A stretch of 64,000 nt of DNA from JAKFEW01 sp036675505 (GTDB taxonomy: Bacteria > Cyanobacteriota > Sericytochromatia > S15B-MN24 > JAQBPE01). The first letter of the stretch is position 1, and each line of letters opens with the position of its first letter. Location: NCBI GenBank assembly GCA_036675505.1, contig JAKFEW010000030.1, forward strand, positions 8,985 to 72,984, written 5' to 3'. The notes beneath the pieces were generated by a model. The model was given only the letters and a program-made list of their open reading frames with translations. It ran no database searches and was not told the origin of the DNA. The translations under genes were made by a program, and so were the position numbers. Shown here in pieces: positions 7,966 through 15,549 of this stretch.

Positions 7966-7996
7966 GACTCGTCCTCACCGCCCCAAGGAGTTCGCC

Positions 7997-9601
7997 GTGA
8001 CGCGCCGCGCCTACTTTATCGCTCTCAAGCCGCAGGCGCTCTTCGCTTGCCTCCTCGTGCTCACCGGCTGTGCCGGCGGCGGCGGCTCGACCGCCGGGGC
8101 GACCTTTCGGGTGGGCTTGCAGGACGATCCGAAGTCGCTCGACCCGGCGATCGGCTACGACGTGCCCTCCTGGGCGATCGAGCACCTGATGTTCGAGAGC
8201 CTCGTGACCTACGGCTTCGACAGCCAGATCGTGCCGGCCCTCGCTTCGGCGTGGAAGGAGGAGGGCGGCAAGGCCTACGTCTTCACCCTGCGCACCGACC
8301 CGAAGTTCCACGACGGCCGCGCGGTCACGGCGAAAGACGTGGTGTACAGCTTCAACCGCTTGCTGGATCCGGCCACGAAGTCGCCGGGGGCCACGTTCTA
8401 CACCGACATCGCGGGCGCGAAGGACCGGCTCGCGGGCAAGGCCCAGGCGGTCGCGGGGGTGACGGCGGTCGACGACCGGACCGTGCGCATCGCCCTCGAG
8501 CGGCCCAACCTGATCTTCCTGCAGCTGCTCGCGATGCCCTTCGCGTCGGTGGTGCCGGATGGCGTGAAGACCGAGGATCTCGCGCGCAAGCCGATCGGCA
8601 CGGGCCCTTTCGCCTTCGACGCCTGGAGCTCAGGCCAGAAGATCACGCTCAAGCGCAACCCGCATGGGCGCCCGCCGGCGCCGCCGGCTGGCGCCAAGCC
8701 GATCGACGGCGTGGAGGTGGCGCTCGGCTTGAACGAGAGCATCGAGGTGCTCAAGTTCGAACGCGGCGAGCTCGACGTGGTCGGCGCCCTGCGCAACATC
8801 CCGGCCGCCGACTTCACGCGGCTGCAGGCCGACCCCAAGCTCAAGGACCGCATGCTGAGCGGCCCCGACGCCGCGGTCCATTACATCACGCTCAACACCA
8901 CCGTGAAGCCCTTCGACAAGCTCGAGGTGCGCCAGGCGATCGCCAAGGCCGTCGACAAGAACCGCGTGATCCAGCTGGTCAACGGCCGCGGCCAGGTGGC
9001 GCACGGGATCCTGCCGCCCACCATGCCGGGCTTCAACCCCGACCTCGCGGGGATCGGGCACGACCCGGCCGGCGCCAAGGCGCTGCTCGCGAAGGCCGGC
9101 CTGCCCGACGGCTTCGCGGCGACGTATTACTGCACCTCGAGCGACACCCAGCGCAAGGTCGCCCAGAGCCTCCAGCAGGATCTCGAGAAGATCGGCATCA
9201 AGCTCACGATCAAGGCGATGGCCTTCCCCACCTACCTGCAAGCGAAGTCCACCAAGGGCCAGGTGGGCATCGGCGCGGGTAACTGGAGCCAGGACTTCCC
9301 GGACCCGAGCAACTTCCTCACCACGATGTTCCACAGCAAGAACATCAAGGAGCGGGATTCGCTGAACGACTCGTACTACAAGAACCCGCAGGTCGACGCG
9401 CTGCTCGACAAGGCCGGAGCGGCCTCCGACCCCGGCTTGCGGGCGCGGCTGTTCCGCGAGGCCGAGGCGATCATCGTCGAGGACGCCCCGGCGGTGCCGC
9501 TCTACTACCCCGTGAAGTACCAGCTGCACGCCGAGCGCGTCACCGGCTACAAGCTCCACCCGATCTGGGGGCTCGAGCTCGCCGGCGCCGGCGTGAAGTA
9601 G
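7997..9601 (+). CDS. ABC transporter substrate-binding lipoprotein, oligopeptide/dipeptide family (SBP_bac_5)
   Basis: 534 residues from a GTG preceded by AAGGAG (7985-7990). Lipobox LTGC gives Cys25, so it is anchored on the outer face of the cytoplasmic membrane. The mature part has family-5 hallmarks: FRVGLQDDPKSLDPA at the start, DGRAVTAKDVVYSFNR, the PIGTGPF block near residue 200, and LRQAIAKAVDKN-type sequence in the middle. Ligands of this family include peptides, nickel and oligosaccharides; the neighbouring GH2 gene makes a glycoside possible, but the sequence does not decide. The only transport partner here is the single permease four bases downstream. Confidence 0.9.
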   Translation: MTRRAYFIALKPQALFACLLVLTGCAGGGGSTAGATFRVGLQDDPKSLDPAIGYDVPSWAIEHLMFESLVTYGFDSQIVPALASAWKEEGGKAYVFTLRTDPKFHDGRAVTAKDVVYSFNRLLDPATKSPGATFYTDIAGAKDRLAGKAQAVAGVTAVDDRTVRIALERPNLIFLQLLAMPFASVVPDGVKTEDLARKPIGTGPFAFDAWSSGQKITLKRNPHGRPPAPPAGAKPIDGVEVALGLNESIEVLKFERGELDVVGALRNIPAADFTRLQADPKLKDRMLSGPDAAVHYITLNTTVKPFDKLEVRQAIAKAVDKNRVIQLVNGRGQVAHGILPPTMPGFNPDLAGIGHDPAGAKALLAKAGLPDGFAATYYCTSSDTQRKVAQSLQQDLEKIGIKLTIKAMAFPTYLQAKSTKGQVGIGAGNWSQDFPDPSNFLTTMFHSKNIKERDSLNDSYYKNPQVDALLDKAGAASDPGLRARLFREAEAIIVEDAPAVPLYYPVKYQLHAERVTGYKLHPIWGLELAGAGVK

Positions 9602-9605
9602 CCCG

Positions 9606-10562
9606 ATGGGCGCGTTGCTCCTTCGGCGCGCGGGCTGGGCCGCCCTGGTCTGGGTGGCGGTCGCCGCGATCACTTTCGCGCTGACCTACATCGTGCCGGC
9701 CGACCCCGCCCGCGTGATCGCGGGCGCCCAGGCTGATGCCGAGACCGTGGCGCGCATCCACCAGCAGCTCGGCCTCGGCGACCCGCTGCCGCTGCGCTTC
9801 GGCCGCTACCTGCTCGCGGCCGTCCAGGGCGACTTCGGCAAGTCGTTCATCACCGACCAGCCCGTGCTGCCGGCCATCCTGGAGCGGGCGCCGGCGACGG
9901 CGATGCTCGCGGTGGGCGCCCTCCTGGTTTACGTCGTGCTCGGCGGCGCGCTCGGGCTGATCGGCGCGGTGAAGCCGGGCACCTGGGCGGACCGCGCGGC
10001 CTCGGGCTTCGCGATCGCGGGCCTTTCCGTGCCCACGTTCTGGATCGGCCTCGTGCTGCTCTTCCTGTTCGCCTACCGCTGGCCGATCTTCCCACTGGGC
10101 GGCGCTGGTACGGGAGCGGGACCGCCGCTGGTGCGGATCGGCGACACGCTGACACACCTCGTATTGCCGTCGCTCACGCTGGGCCTCGCCGGCGCCGCGT
10201 ACTACACCCGCGTGCTGCGCCAGCAGCTGGGCGACGAGCTGCGCAAGGACTACATCCGCGCGGCCCGCGCCCGCGGGCTTTCCGAGGCGCGCGTGGTGTT
10301 CGGCCACGGGCTGCGCAACGCGGCGCTGCCCCTGGTCACGCTGCTCGGCCTCGACTTCGCGGGCTTGCTCGGCGGCGCCGTGCTCACCGAGAGCGTCTTC
10401 GCCTGGCCGGGCATCGGCCAGCAGGCGGTCCAGGCGATTTACACGCTCGACGTGCCCATGATTATGGGTACAGTGTTGTTCGCGGCCACCGCGATCATCG
10501 CCATCAACTGGCTGGTCGACGCGTCGTACTATTTTCTCGATCCGCGCCTCAGAAGGCCTTGA
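9606..10562 (+). CDS. ABC transporter permease, DppB/OppB family
   Basis: 318 residues with a first membrane helix at about 9-30, the family motif ADPARVIAG (from xDPAxxxxG), and a core of further helices from about 95. The cytoplasmic EAA-like loop reads YIRAARARGLSEARVVFGH, which contacts the ATPase. The C-terminus has the GLLGGAVLTESVFAWPGIG motif of DppB. Normally a second permease (DppC) and one or two ATPases follow; here the next gene is a secreted DUF4097-like protein, so the transporter needs subunits encoded elsewhere or acts as an incomplete set. Confidence 0.9.
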   Translation: MGALLLRRAGWAALVWVAVAAITFALTYIVPADPARVIAGAQADAETVARIHQQLGLGDPLPLRFGRYLLAAVQGDFGKSFITDQPVLPAILERAPATAMLAVGALLVYVVLGGALGLIGAVKPGTWADRAASGFAIAGLSVPTFWIGLVLLFLFAYRWPIFPLGGAGTGAGPPLVRIGDTLTHLVLPSLTLGLAGAAYYTRVLRQQLGDELRKDYIRAARARGLSEARVVFGHGLRNAALPLVTLLGLDFAGLLGGAVLTESVFAWPGIGQQAVQAIYTLDVPMIMGTVLFAATAIIAINWLVDASYYFLDPRLRRP

Positions 10563-10572
10563 AGGGAAACTC

Positions 10573-11580
10573 ATGATCCCGCTCAGCAAGACCGTTACGC
10601 TCCTGGCCCTCGCGGTGTCGCTCACCACGGCTTCCGCCCTGGTCGCGCCCGCCATGGCCGCGCCCGCGGCCAAGAAGCCGACAATGGCCCCGAAAGGCGC
10701 GGCGCCGGCCTTGCCCGCACCACGGGTGAAGGCGGCGGAGCCCGAGGCGCAGGGCGTCACGCCAAAACCCGTGACCTTCGAGCGGCAGGAGATCCTGCCG
10801 GCCGACGGCCCCTACCTCGTGAAGGTCTCGAACGTGCGGGGCCGCATCGTGTTCAAGCGCTGGAACAAGAACGTCGTCTGGGTCACCGCCACCGTGCGCG
10901 CCACCCGCCCGCTCGCAGGCAGCCAGCTCGATTACTTCAACGCGGCGGCGATGCAGGTCGCGCGGGCCGGCGACAAGCCCGACGAGACGGCGATCGCCAC
11001 CATCTGGCGCGGCGTGCGTGAGACCTTCCCCAGCGTGGTGGCAGCCAAGGCGGCCCACGTCGAGGTGGACTACCTCGTCGCCGTGCCGCCCGAGACGGCC
11101 GTCGAGGCGCGTCAGGAGTACGGACCGATCATCTCGTCGGGGCTCGACGGCCGGCTCGACCTCTTCACGCGCGACGGCGACGTCACGGTGGCGGGCCACA
11201 AGGGCTGGGTCGACGCCGGCAACGAGCGTGGCCGCGTGAGCGTCGCGGGCGTCGAGGGTGACGCCGTGGGGCGGAGCTTCCACGGCCCCGTGACCTTCCG
11301 CGACATCAAGGGCGACGTCCGGGCCATCACGAGCACGGGCAGCGTGCGGGTCGACGTGCCGGCCCGCTGGGTCGGCGAGGTCTCGTTCCACACCGTGAGC
11401 GGCGCCTTCCGCTCGGACCTCGCGACCTTCGACACCGACCTCGAGCCCGGCGACCAGGGCTACGTCGGCGTGCTGCGCGGCCCGCTCGCCAGCACCCGGA
11501 ACGCGCCCGACGTGCGCGTGCGGGTAGACACCACGAGCGGCGAAGTGGTGCTGGCGGCCGAGCGGGCAGGCGCACAGTAG
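10573..11580 (+). CDS. Secreted DUF4097-like beta-repeat protein
   Basis: 335 residues with a signal peptide (basic MIPLSK, hydrophobic core to about 30, cleavage near AMAAPA) and an Ala/Pro/Lys-rich linker to about 65. The rest alternates short beta strands of the VxVxGxxG(x)V type (DGDVTVAGHKG, GRVSVAGVEGD, GDVRAITSTGSVRVD, TSGEVVLAAE), the pattern of DUF4097 putative adhesin domains. These usually sit outside the cytoplasm and have no known activity. GAAGGG precedes the ATG ten bases after the permease stop, so it is probably cotranscribed. Confidence 0.7.
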   Translation: MIPLSKTVTLLALAVSLTTASALVAPAMAAPAAKKPTMAPKGAAPALPAPRVKAAEPEAQGVTPKPVTFERQEILPADGPYLVKVSNVRGRIVFKRWNKNVVWVTATVRATRPLAGSQLDYFNAAAMQVARAGDKPDETAIATIWRGVRETFPSVVAAKAAHVEVDYLVAVPPETAVEARQEYGPIISSGLDGRLDLFTRDGDVTVAGHKGWVDAGNERGRVSVAGVEGDAVGRSFHGPVTFRDIKGDVRAITSTGSVRVDVPARWVGEVSFHTVSGAFRSDLATFDTDLEPGDQGYVGVLRGPLASTRNAPDVRVRVDTTSGEVVLAAERAGAQ

Positions 11581-11612
11581 CCCGAAGCGGCTAAAAGTCC
11601 GCCGCGTTCGGG

Positions 11613-11618
11613 TAAGAT
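11613..11618 (+). promoter_or_regulatory. -10-like element upstream of the GH2 gene
   Basis: TAAGAT preceded by CGGG, 31-37 bases before the start. It belongs to the GGG-TATRAT-like group seen before several genes of this window. No convincing -35 is visible. Confidence 0.35.
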
Positions 11619-11649
11619 CGCACGGACGCCCGCTGCGAAATCGCCGAGG

Positions 11650-14373
11650 ATGCCGATGCCCGACTTTTCCCTGAACGATCGATTCGAGCCCACGGCGCTC
11701 ATCCTGGATGGCGAATGGAGCTTTACGACCGACCCGCATGATCGCGGCGAGCGCGAGGCCTGGTACGAGCGTGCGAGCGGCTTCGGCCGCGCCGTCATGG
11801 TGCCGAGCGCCTGGCAGCTCTACGGGCGCGACCTGCTCGATTACACCGGGGCGGCCTGGTACCACCGCGAGATCGAGTCCCCCAAGGATTGGGCCGGCAA
11901 GACGATCCGGCTCGCTTTCGGCGCGAGCGACTACCTCACGCGCGCCTGGGTCAACGGCGAGCTCGTCGGCGAGCATGAAGGCGGCTACACGCCCTTCGCC
12001 TTCGACGTCACCACGGCCTTCCGACCGGGCAAGACCAACCACCTCGTGGTGCGCGTCTACGATCCGCGGGACTATGGCGAGGTGCCGCACGGCTTGCAGG
12101 GGAGCCATTTCACGCGCGTGAGCGGCATCTGGCAGCCCGTGCGCCTCGAGGTGCGCCCGGCCGTGTTCATGGCCGACGTGGCGATGCGCGCGCACCTCCA
12201 CCCCGACCGCGTCGAGGTGCGGGTGGCGCTCAGCGCGCCGAGCGATGGCCGCGAGGTGGTCGCCGTGGCGCTCGATCCGCGCGGGACCGAGGTGGTCCGT
12301 GCCACTGCCGCCGATTGCGGCCTGGAATGCGCGCTGACCCTCGCGATCCCGGACTGCCACCGCTGGCACCCCGACGATCCGTACCTGTACACGGTGCGCG
12401 TCACCCTGACGGGCTCGGACGACTACGTCGACGTCATCGAGCGCCAGGTGGGCGTGCGCGAGGTGACGGCGATCGACGGCCGGCTCTTCCTGAATGGCCA
12501 ACCGTTGTTCCTGCGCGGCGTGGTGGACCACGGTTACTGGCCCGGCGCCCTGTACGCGCCGCCCGACGACGAAGAGATCCAGCGCGAGCTCCGGCTCGCC
12601 AAGGAGGCCGGCGTCAACGTCATCCGCAAGCACGGCAAGGTCGAGGATCCACGCTGGCTGGACTGGTGCGACAGGCTCGGCATGCTCATCTGGGTCGAGA
12701 TCCCGGCCTGCGATCGCTGGACCCACCAGGCGCGCCGCCGCTTCCGCCAGGAGATGCTCGCCGTCGTGCGCCGCGACCTGCACCGGCCATGCGTGGTCGC
12801 CTGGACGCTCTACCACGCCGGCCGCGGCCTGGAGGACGCCGGCGAGAACCTCCAGCCCTGGCTGCGCCAGCTGTACGACGACGTTTACACCGTCGACCCG
12901 ACCCGGCCGATCTGCACCAACGCGGGCGGCTCGTCGATGCGCACCGACCTGATCGACGAGCACCACCGTTACGTCTTGCCCGAAGAGGCGCGCCAGTGGT
13001 CAACCGCCGTCATGGGCGACGTGCCGGCCTACGGCGCGCCGCGCCTGGTCTCGGAATTCGGCCTGTGGGGCCTGCCCGCGCTCGGCGCCGATGCACCCGA
13101 CGAGGGCGCGCTCGACGAGCGCTGGTGGATCGCCGCCACCGGCCCGGCCCACGGCGAAGAATCGAAGTGGCCGCGCACGGCCGAGATGAACTTCGAGCGC
13201 TACAAGCTCGCGGCCGTCTTCGAGGATCTCGACAACCTCGCCAAGCTGACCCAGCGCCGGCTCACCCGCGGCGTGAAGGGCCTGGTCGAGGCGCTGCGCC
13301 GCACGGCCTTCGCGGGCTACGTCGGGCGATCGTTCACCGACACCGAGTGGGAGGCCAGCGGCTGGCTCGACTACCAGCGCCGACCGAAGCTCGGCTTCGA
13401 GGAATGGGCGTCGTTCAACGGCCCGATCGCGGTGCTGGCGGAGCTGCCGCGCCGCAACTTCTGGGCCGGCGAAGAGATCGAGGTCACCTTCTTCGTCAGC
13501 AACCACTCCAAGAACGCGATGAGCGGCACGCTGGTCTGGGGCATCGACGGCGCCGACTGCGACGGCGAGCTCGAGGTGCAAGTGCCGCCCCACGCCACGG
13601 TCCCGGTGGGCAAGGCCACTTTCCCGGCCCCGACCTTCGGGCGCGCCCAGGCCACACGGCTCACGGCCCGCCTCGTTTCCGGCGGCTGGGAGATCGTGGG
13701 GAACGCCTTCGAGCTCACCATTTCGCCGCCCGACGCCGGCCGTGCGGACGGCAAGACCATCGCCGTCTCCCAGCTGGCCGATGACCTGCTCGAGCGCCTG
13801 CGCGCCCAGGGCTACACGCTGGTCGACGCGTGGGAGCCGGGCCAGATCCTCCTGACGGGCTCGCTCGGGCCCGAGGTGTGGGTCGCGCTCGAGCATGGCG
13901 CCAACGTGGTCTTCCTGGCCGAGCACGGAGCGCGAACGCCGGACACCGGCTACCTCTCGTTCCGCGAGCTGCCGCACACGGCCACCTGGGAGCGCAGCGC
14001 CTCGATCCACTACATCCAATGGGATCTCTTCCCGAACCTCCCGCTCAACACGATCATGGGGTGGGAGATGGAGGACCTCTATCCGAATCACGTCATGCCG
14101 ATGGGCGCGTACGGAAGCGGCCTGCGCCGTTTCGTGAGCAACCAGGCCGAAGAAGATCCGGCGAACATCCTGGCCGGCTACTTCGAGGGCTGGCTCGGCG
14201 CGTTTGCTTCGAGCATGCTGCTGCAACCGCTGCGCCACGGGCACCTCATCACCACCACCCTCCGCCTGGGCACCCAGTACGGCCGTCACCCCATCGCGAC
14301 CCAGCTGCTGAACCGGCTGCTCACGGAGGTCCACCTCTTCGAGCCACGCACGGTTTACCAGCTCGAGACCTGA
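11650..14373 (+). CDS. Glycoside hydrolase family 2-like protein lacking the acid/base glutamate
   Basis: 907 residues, no signal peptide, so probably cytoplasmic. Domains in order: GH2 sugar-binding jelly roll (about 15-165, with WYHREIE and the EGGYTPFAFDVT motif), an immunoglobulin-like domain (about 170-270), a TIM barrel from LFLNGQPLFLRGV (about 280-570), and C-terminal beta domains. The nucleophile is present as E469 in LVSEFG. At the acid/base site the family motif WSxxNE reads WTLYHA, so the expected Asn-Glu is His389-Ala390. A retaining mechanism would therefore be impaired: it may be a lectin-like or regulatory protein, or use another donor. The ATG at 11656 is an equally good start with GAGGA before it. 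Confidence 0.8.
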   Translation: MPMPDFSLNDRFEPTALILDGEWSFTTDPHDRGEREAWYERASGFGRAVMVPSAWQLYGRDLLDYTGAAWYHREIESPKDWAGKTIRLAFGASDYLTRAWVNGELVGEHEGGYTPFAFDVTTAFRPGKTNHLVVRVYDPRDYGEVPHGLQGSHFTRVSGIWQPVRLEVRPAVFMADVAMRAHLHPDRVEVRVALSAPSDGREVVAVALDPRGTEVVRATAADCGLECALTLAIPDCHRWHPDDPYLYTVRVTLTGSDDYVDVIERQVGVREVTAIDGRLFLNGQPLFLRGVVDHGYWPGALYAPPDDEEIQRELRLAKEAGVNVIRKHGKVEDPRWLDWCDRLGMLIWVEIPACDRWTHQARRRFRQEMLAVVRRDLHRPCVVAWTLYHAGRGLEDAGENLQPWLRQLYDDVYTVDPTRPICTNAGGSSMRTDLIDEHHRYVLPEEARQWSTAVMGDVPAYGAPRLVSEFGLWGLPALGADAPDEGALDERWWIAATGPAHGEESKWPRTAEMNFERYKLAAVFEDLDNLAKLTQRRLTRGVKGLVEALRRTAFAGYVGRSFTDTEWEASGWLDYQRRPKLGFEEWASFNGPIAVLAELPRRNFWAGEEIEVTFFVSNHSKNAMSGTLVWGIDGADCDGELEVQVPPHATVPVGKATFPAPTFGRAQATRLTARLVSGGWEIVGNAFELTISPPDAGRADGKTIAVSQLADDLLERLRAQGYTLVDAWEPGQILLTGSLGPEVWVALEHGANVVFLAEHGARTPDTGYLSFRELPHTATWERSASIHYIQWDLFPNLPLNTIMGWEMEDLYPNHVMPMGAYGSGLRRFVSNQAEEDPANILAGYFEGWLGAFASSMLLQPLRHGHLITTTLRLGTQYGRHPIATQLLNRLLTEVHLFEPRTVYQLET

Positions 14374-14387
14374 GCCCGAGGCGCCTC

Positions 14388-14591
14388 ATGAGCGAACACC
14401 ACCCGATCCTGCCATACGCCGAAACGCCCCCGCCGCCGCCGCCGCCGCCCCAGCCGACCTCGGGTGCCGTGCCTGCGCCGGTCGGCTCGGATGATCCGAA
14501 CTACCACTGCTCGAATTGCCTGTTCATCCCGCTGCCGTCGGACCCCTCGGGCGGCTTCTGGGCCTGCCAGAACCTCTGCGAGCGCGATTAG
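14388..14591 (+). CDS. Small polyproline four-cysteine protein
   Basis: 67 residues, beginning 14 bases after the GH2 stop with a GAGG ribosome site. The N-terminal half has a run of eight prolines and further Pro/Ala. The C-terminal half has CSNC and CQNLC, four cysteines spaced like a small zinc ribbon or knuckle, and ends CERD. No signal peptide or membrane helix. Function unknown; the cysteine pairs and clear ribosome site argue it is real. Confidence 0.6.
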   Translation: MSEHHPILPYAETPPPPPPPPQPTSGAVPAPVGSDDPNYHCSNCLFIPLPSDPSGGFWACQNLCERD

Positions 14592-14656
14592 GCTCGCCGC
14601 CCTCGCCTGTTGGCCTCGCCCGCCGCGCGGCTTAAGCTGGCGCAGGAGGTAGCGAG

Positions 14657-14875
14657 ATGAGCGTGATCTTTTCGCACGTGCACCGGCTCGTGCTGCCCGA
14701 CGGCACGGTGCAGGAGCTCGAGTGGCCGCCCGAGGTGGGTGAGGGCGACCTCATCGCGAGCACGGGGGCCGGCATCACGAATGAACCGACCGGGAAGTTC
14801 GTGGTGAAGTGGATCGAGGACCGCCGGCCGGACGCCGGGCCGGTCGAGCGGTACTACCACCTGGAGTGGTTCTGA
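14657..14875 (+). CDS. Small conserved-looking hypothetical protein
   Basis: 72 residues with GGAGG well placed before the ATG. The sequence has alternating beta-type hydrophobics (VHRLVLPDGTVQELEWP, then KFVVKWIEDRR, ending YYHLEWF) and no cysteines or membrane helix, consistent with a small compact beta domain. A TTAAGCT -10-like hexamer lies about 25 bases upstream. It is followed directly by a strong terminator. No family is recognised. Confidence 0.6.
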   Translation: MSVIFSHVHRLVLPDGTVQELEWPPEVGEGDLIASTGAGITNEPTGKFVVKWIEDRRPDAGPVERYYHLEWF

Positions 14876-14907
14876 AATGAGGCCGGGACGTCGTCCCGGC
14901 CTCATTT
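14875..14907. terminator. Bidirectional intrinsic terminator
   Basis: The arms 14875-14890 and 14892-14907 are perfect reverse complements (AAATGAGGCCGGGACG against its complement) around T14891. The A run on one side and T run on the other let it work in both directions, between the convergent 72-residue gene and the minus-strand gene ending at 14927. Confidence 0.85.
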
Positions 14908-14926
14908 CCGGGACGCGGGCCGACAT

Positions 14927-15451
14927 TCAACGGCCCTCGAGCGTCCGGCGTTTCAGCTCTTCAGGGGTCGGACCGCCCTGCGCGAGCGGGATGTAACGGT
15001 CCGGGCCGACGCGGATGTAAAGCGGGCCGACTTCCGCGATCGCCTGCCCACCCGCGCCGCCGCCACCGCCCTTCGGGGCGTAGTAGGTGACGCCGTTGAA
15101 CACGCCGGCCGGCGCCATGTTCGTGTCTTCCACCACCACCGAGGGTTGGCGGGTGTCGAGCACCCAGCGCGACCCGCCATGGGCGATTTGCATGCCTGCC
15201 GTCTGGTCCGGCCAGTACCAGCTGGCATAGGGTGCGCCCGTGCGCATCCAGCCCCGATCGGCGATGAAGCCGGCCGCCGCGAGCGCGATGCCGCCGACCA
15301 CCGCCCAGGTGACCCAGCGCGGCGCGGCGTAGCCATAGCCGGCCCGCCGGCGCGCATCGCCCACCTTGGCTTCCTCGAACGCGCGCCCGGCGACGTCGAA
15401 GTCGGCCGTCGGGGTCTCGTCCCGGTCGTCGTCTGGCCCGAACGTCGCCAT
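14927..15451 (-). CDS. Single-pass membrane protein of unknown function
   Basis: 174 residues. The ATG at 15451 is chosen over one further upstream because GGAGGAGG stands eight bases before it. An acidic N-terminal cytoplasmic part (FGPDDDRDETPTADFD) is followed by one membrane helix (about 50-70, WVTWAVVGGIALAAAGFIA). The outer part is rich in aromatic and Gly residues with a PKGGGGGAGG loop. The short charged tail ends RRTLEGR. No enzyme motif. It is convergent to the small genes on the left and separate from the NHL lipoprotein on the right by 98 bases in which nothing further is seen. Confidence 0.7.
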   Translation of the reverse strand: MATFGPDDDRDETPTADFDVAGRAFEEAKVGDARRRAGYGYAAPRWVTWAVVGGIALAAAGFIADRGWMRTGAPYASWYWPDQTAGMQIAHGGSRWVLDTRQPSVVVEDTNMAPAGVFNGVTYYAPKGGGGGAGGQAIAEVGPLYIRVGPDRYIPLAQGGPTPEELKRRTLEGR

Positions 15452-15549
15452 GGGCACCTCCTCCGGAGGCCCCCCGGCCCCCACCCCACGGTACGCGGCG
15501 GGCGGCCGAGCGCCAACAACCGAGCGAGGGTCGGGGTGAAGAGCGGCGC

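Noticed and set aside
6740..7996. Long N-terminal extension of the binding lipoprotein gene
   Set aside because: It overlaps the opposite-strand aldolase-like gene and lacks motifs. The GTG at 7997 has a proper ribosome site and gives a lipoprotein signal.
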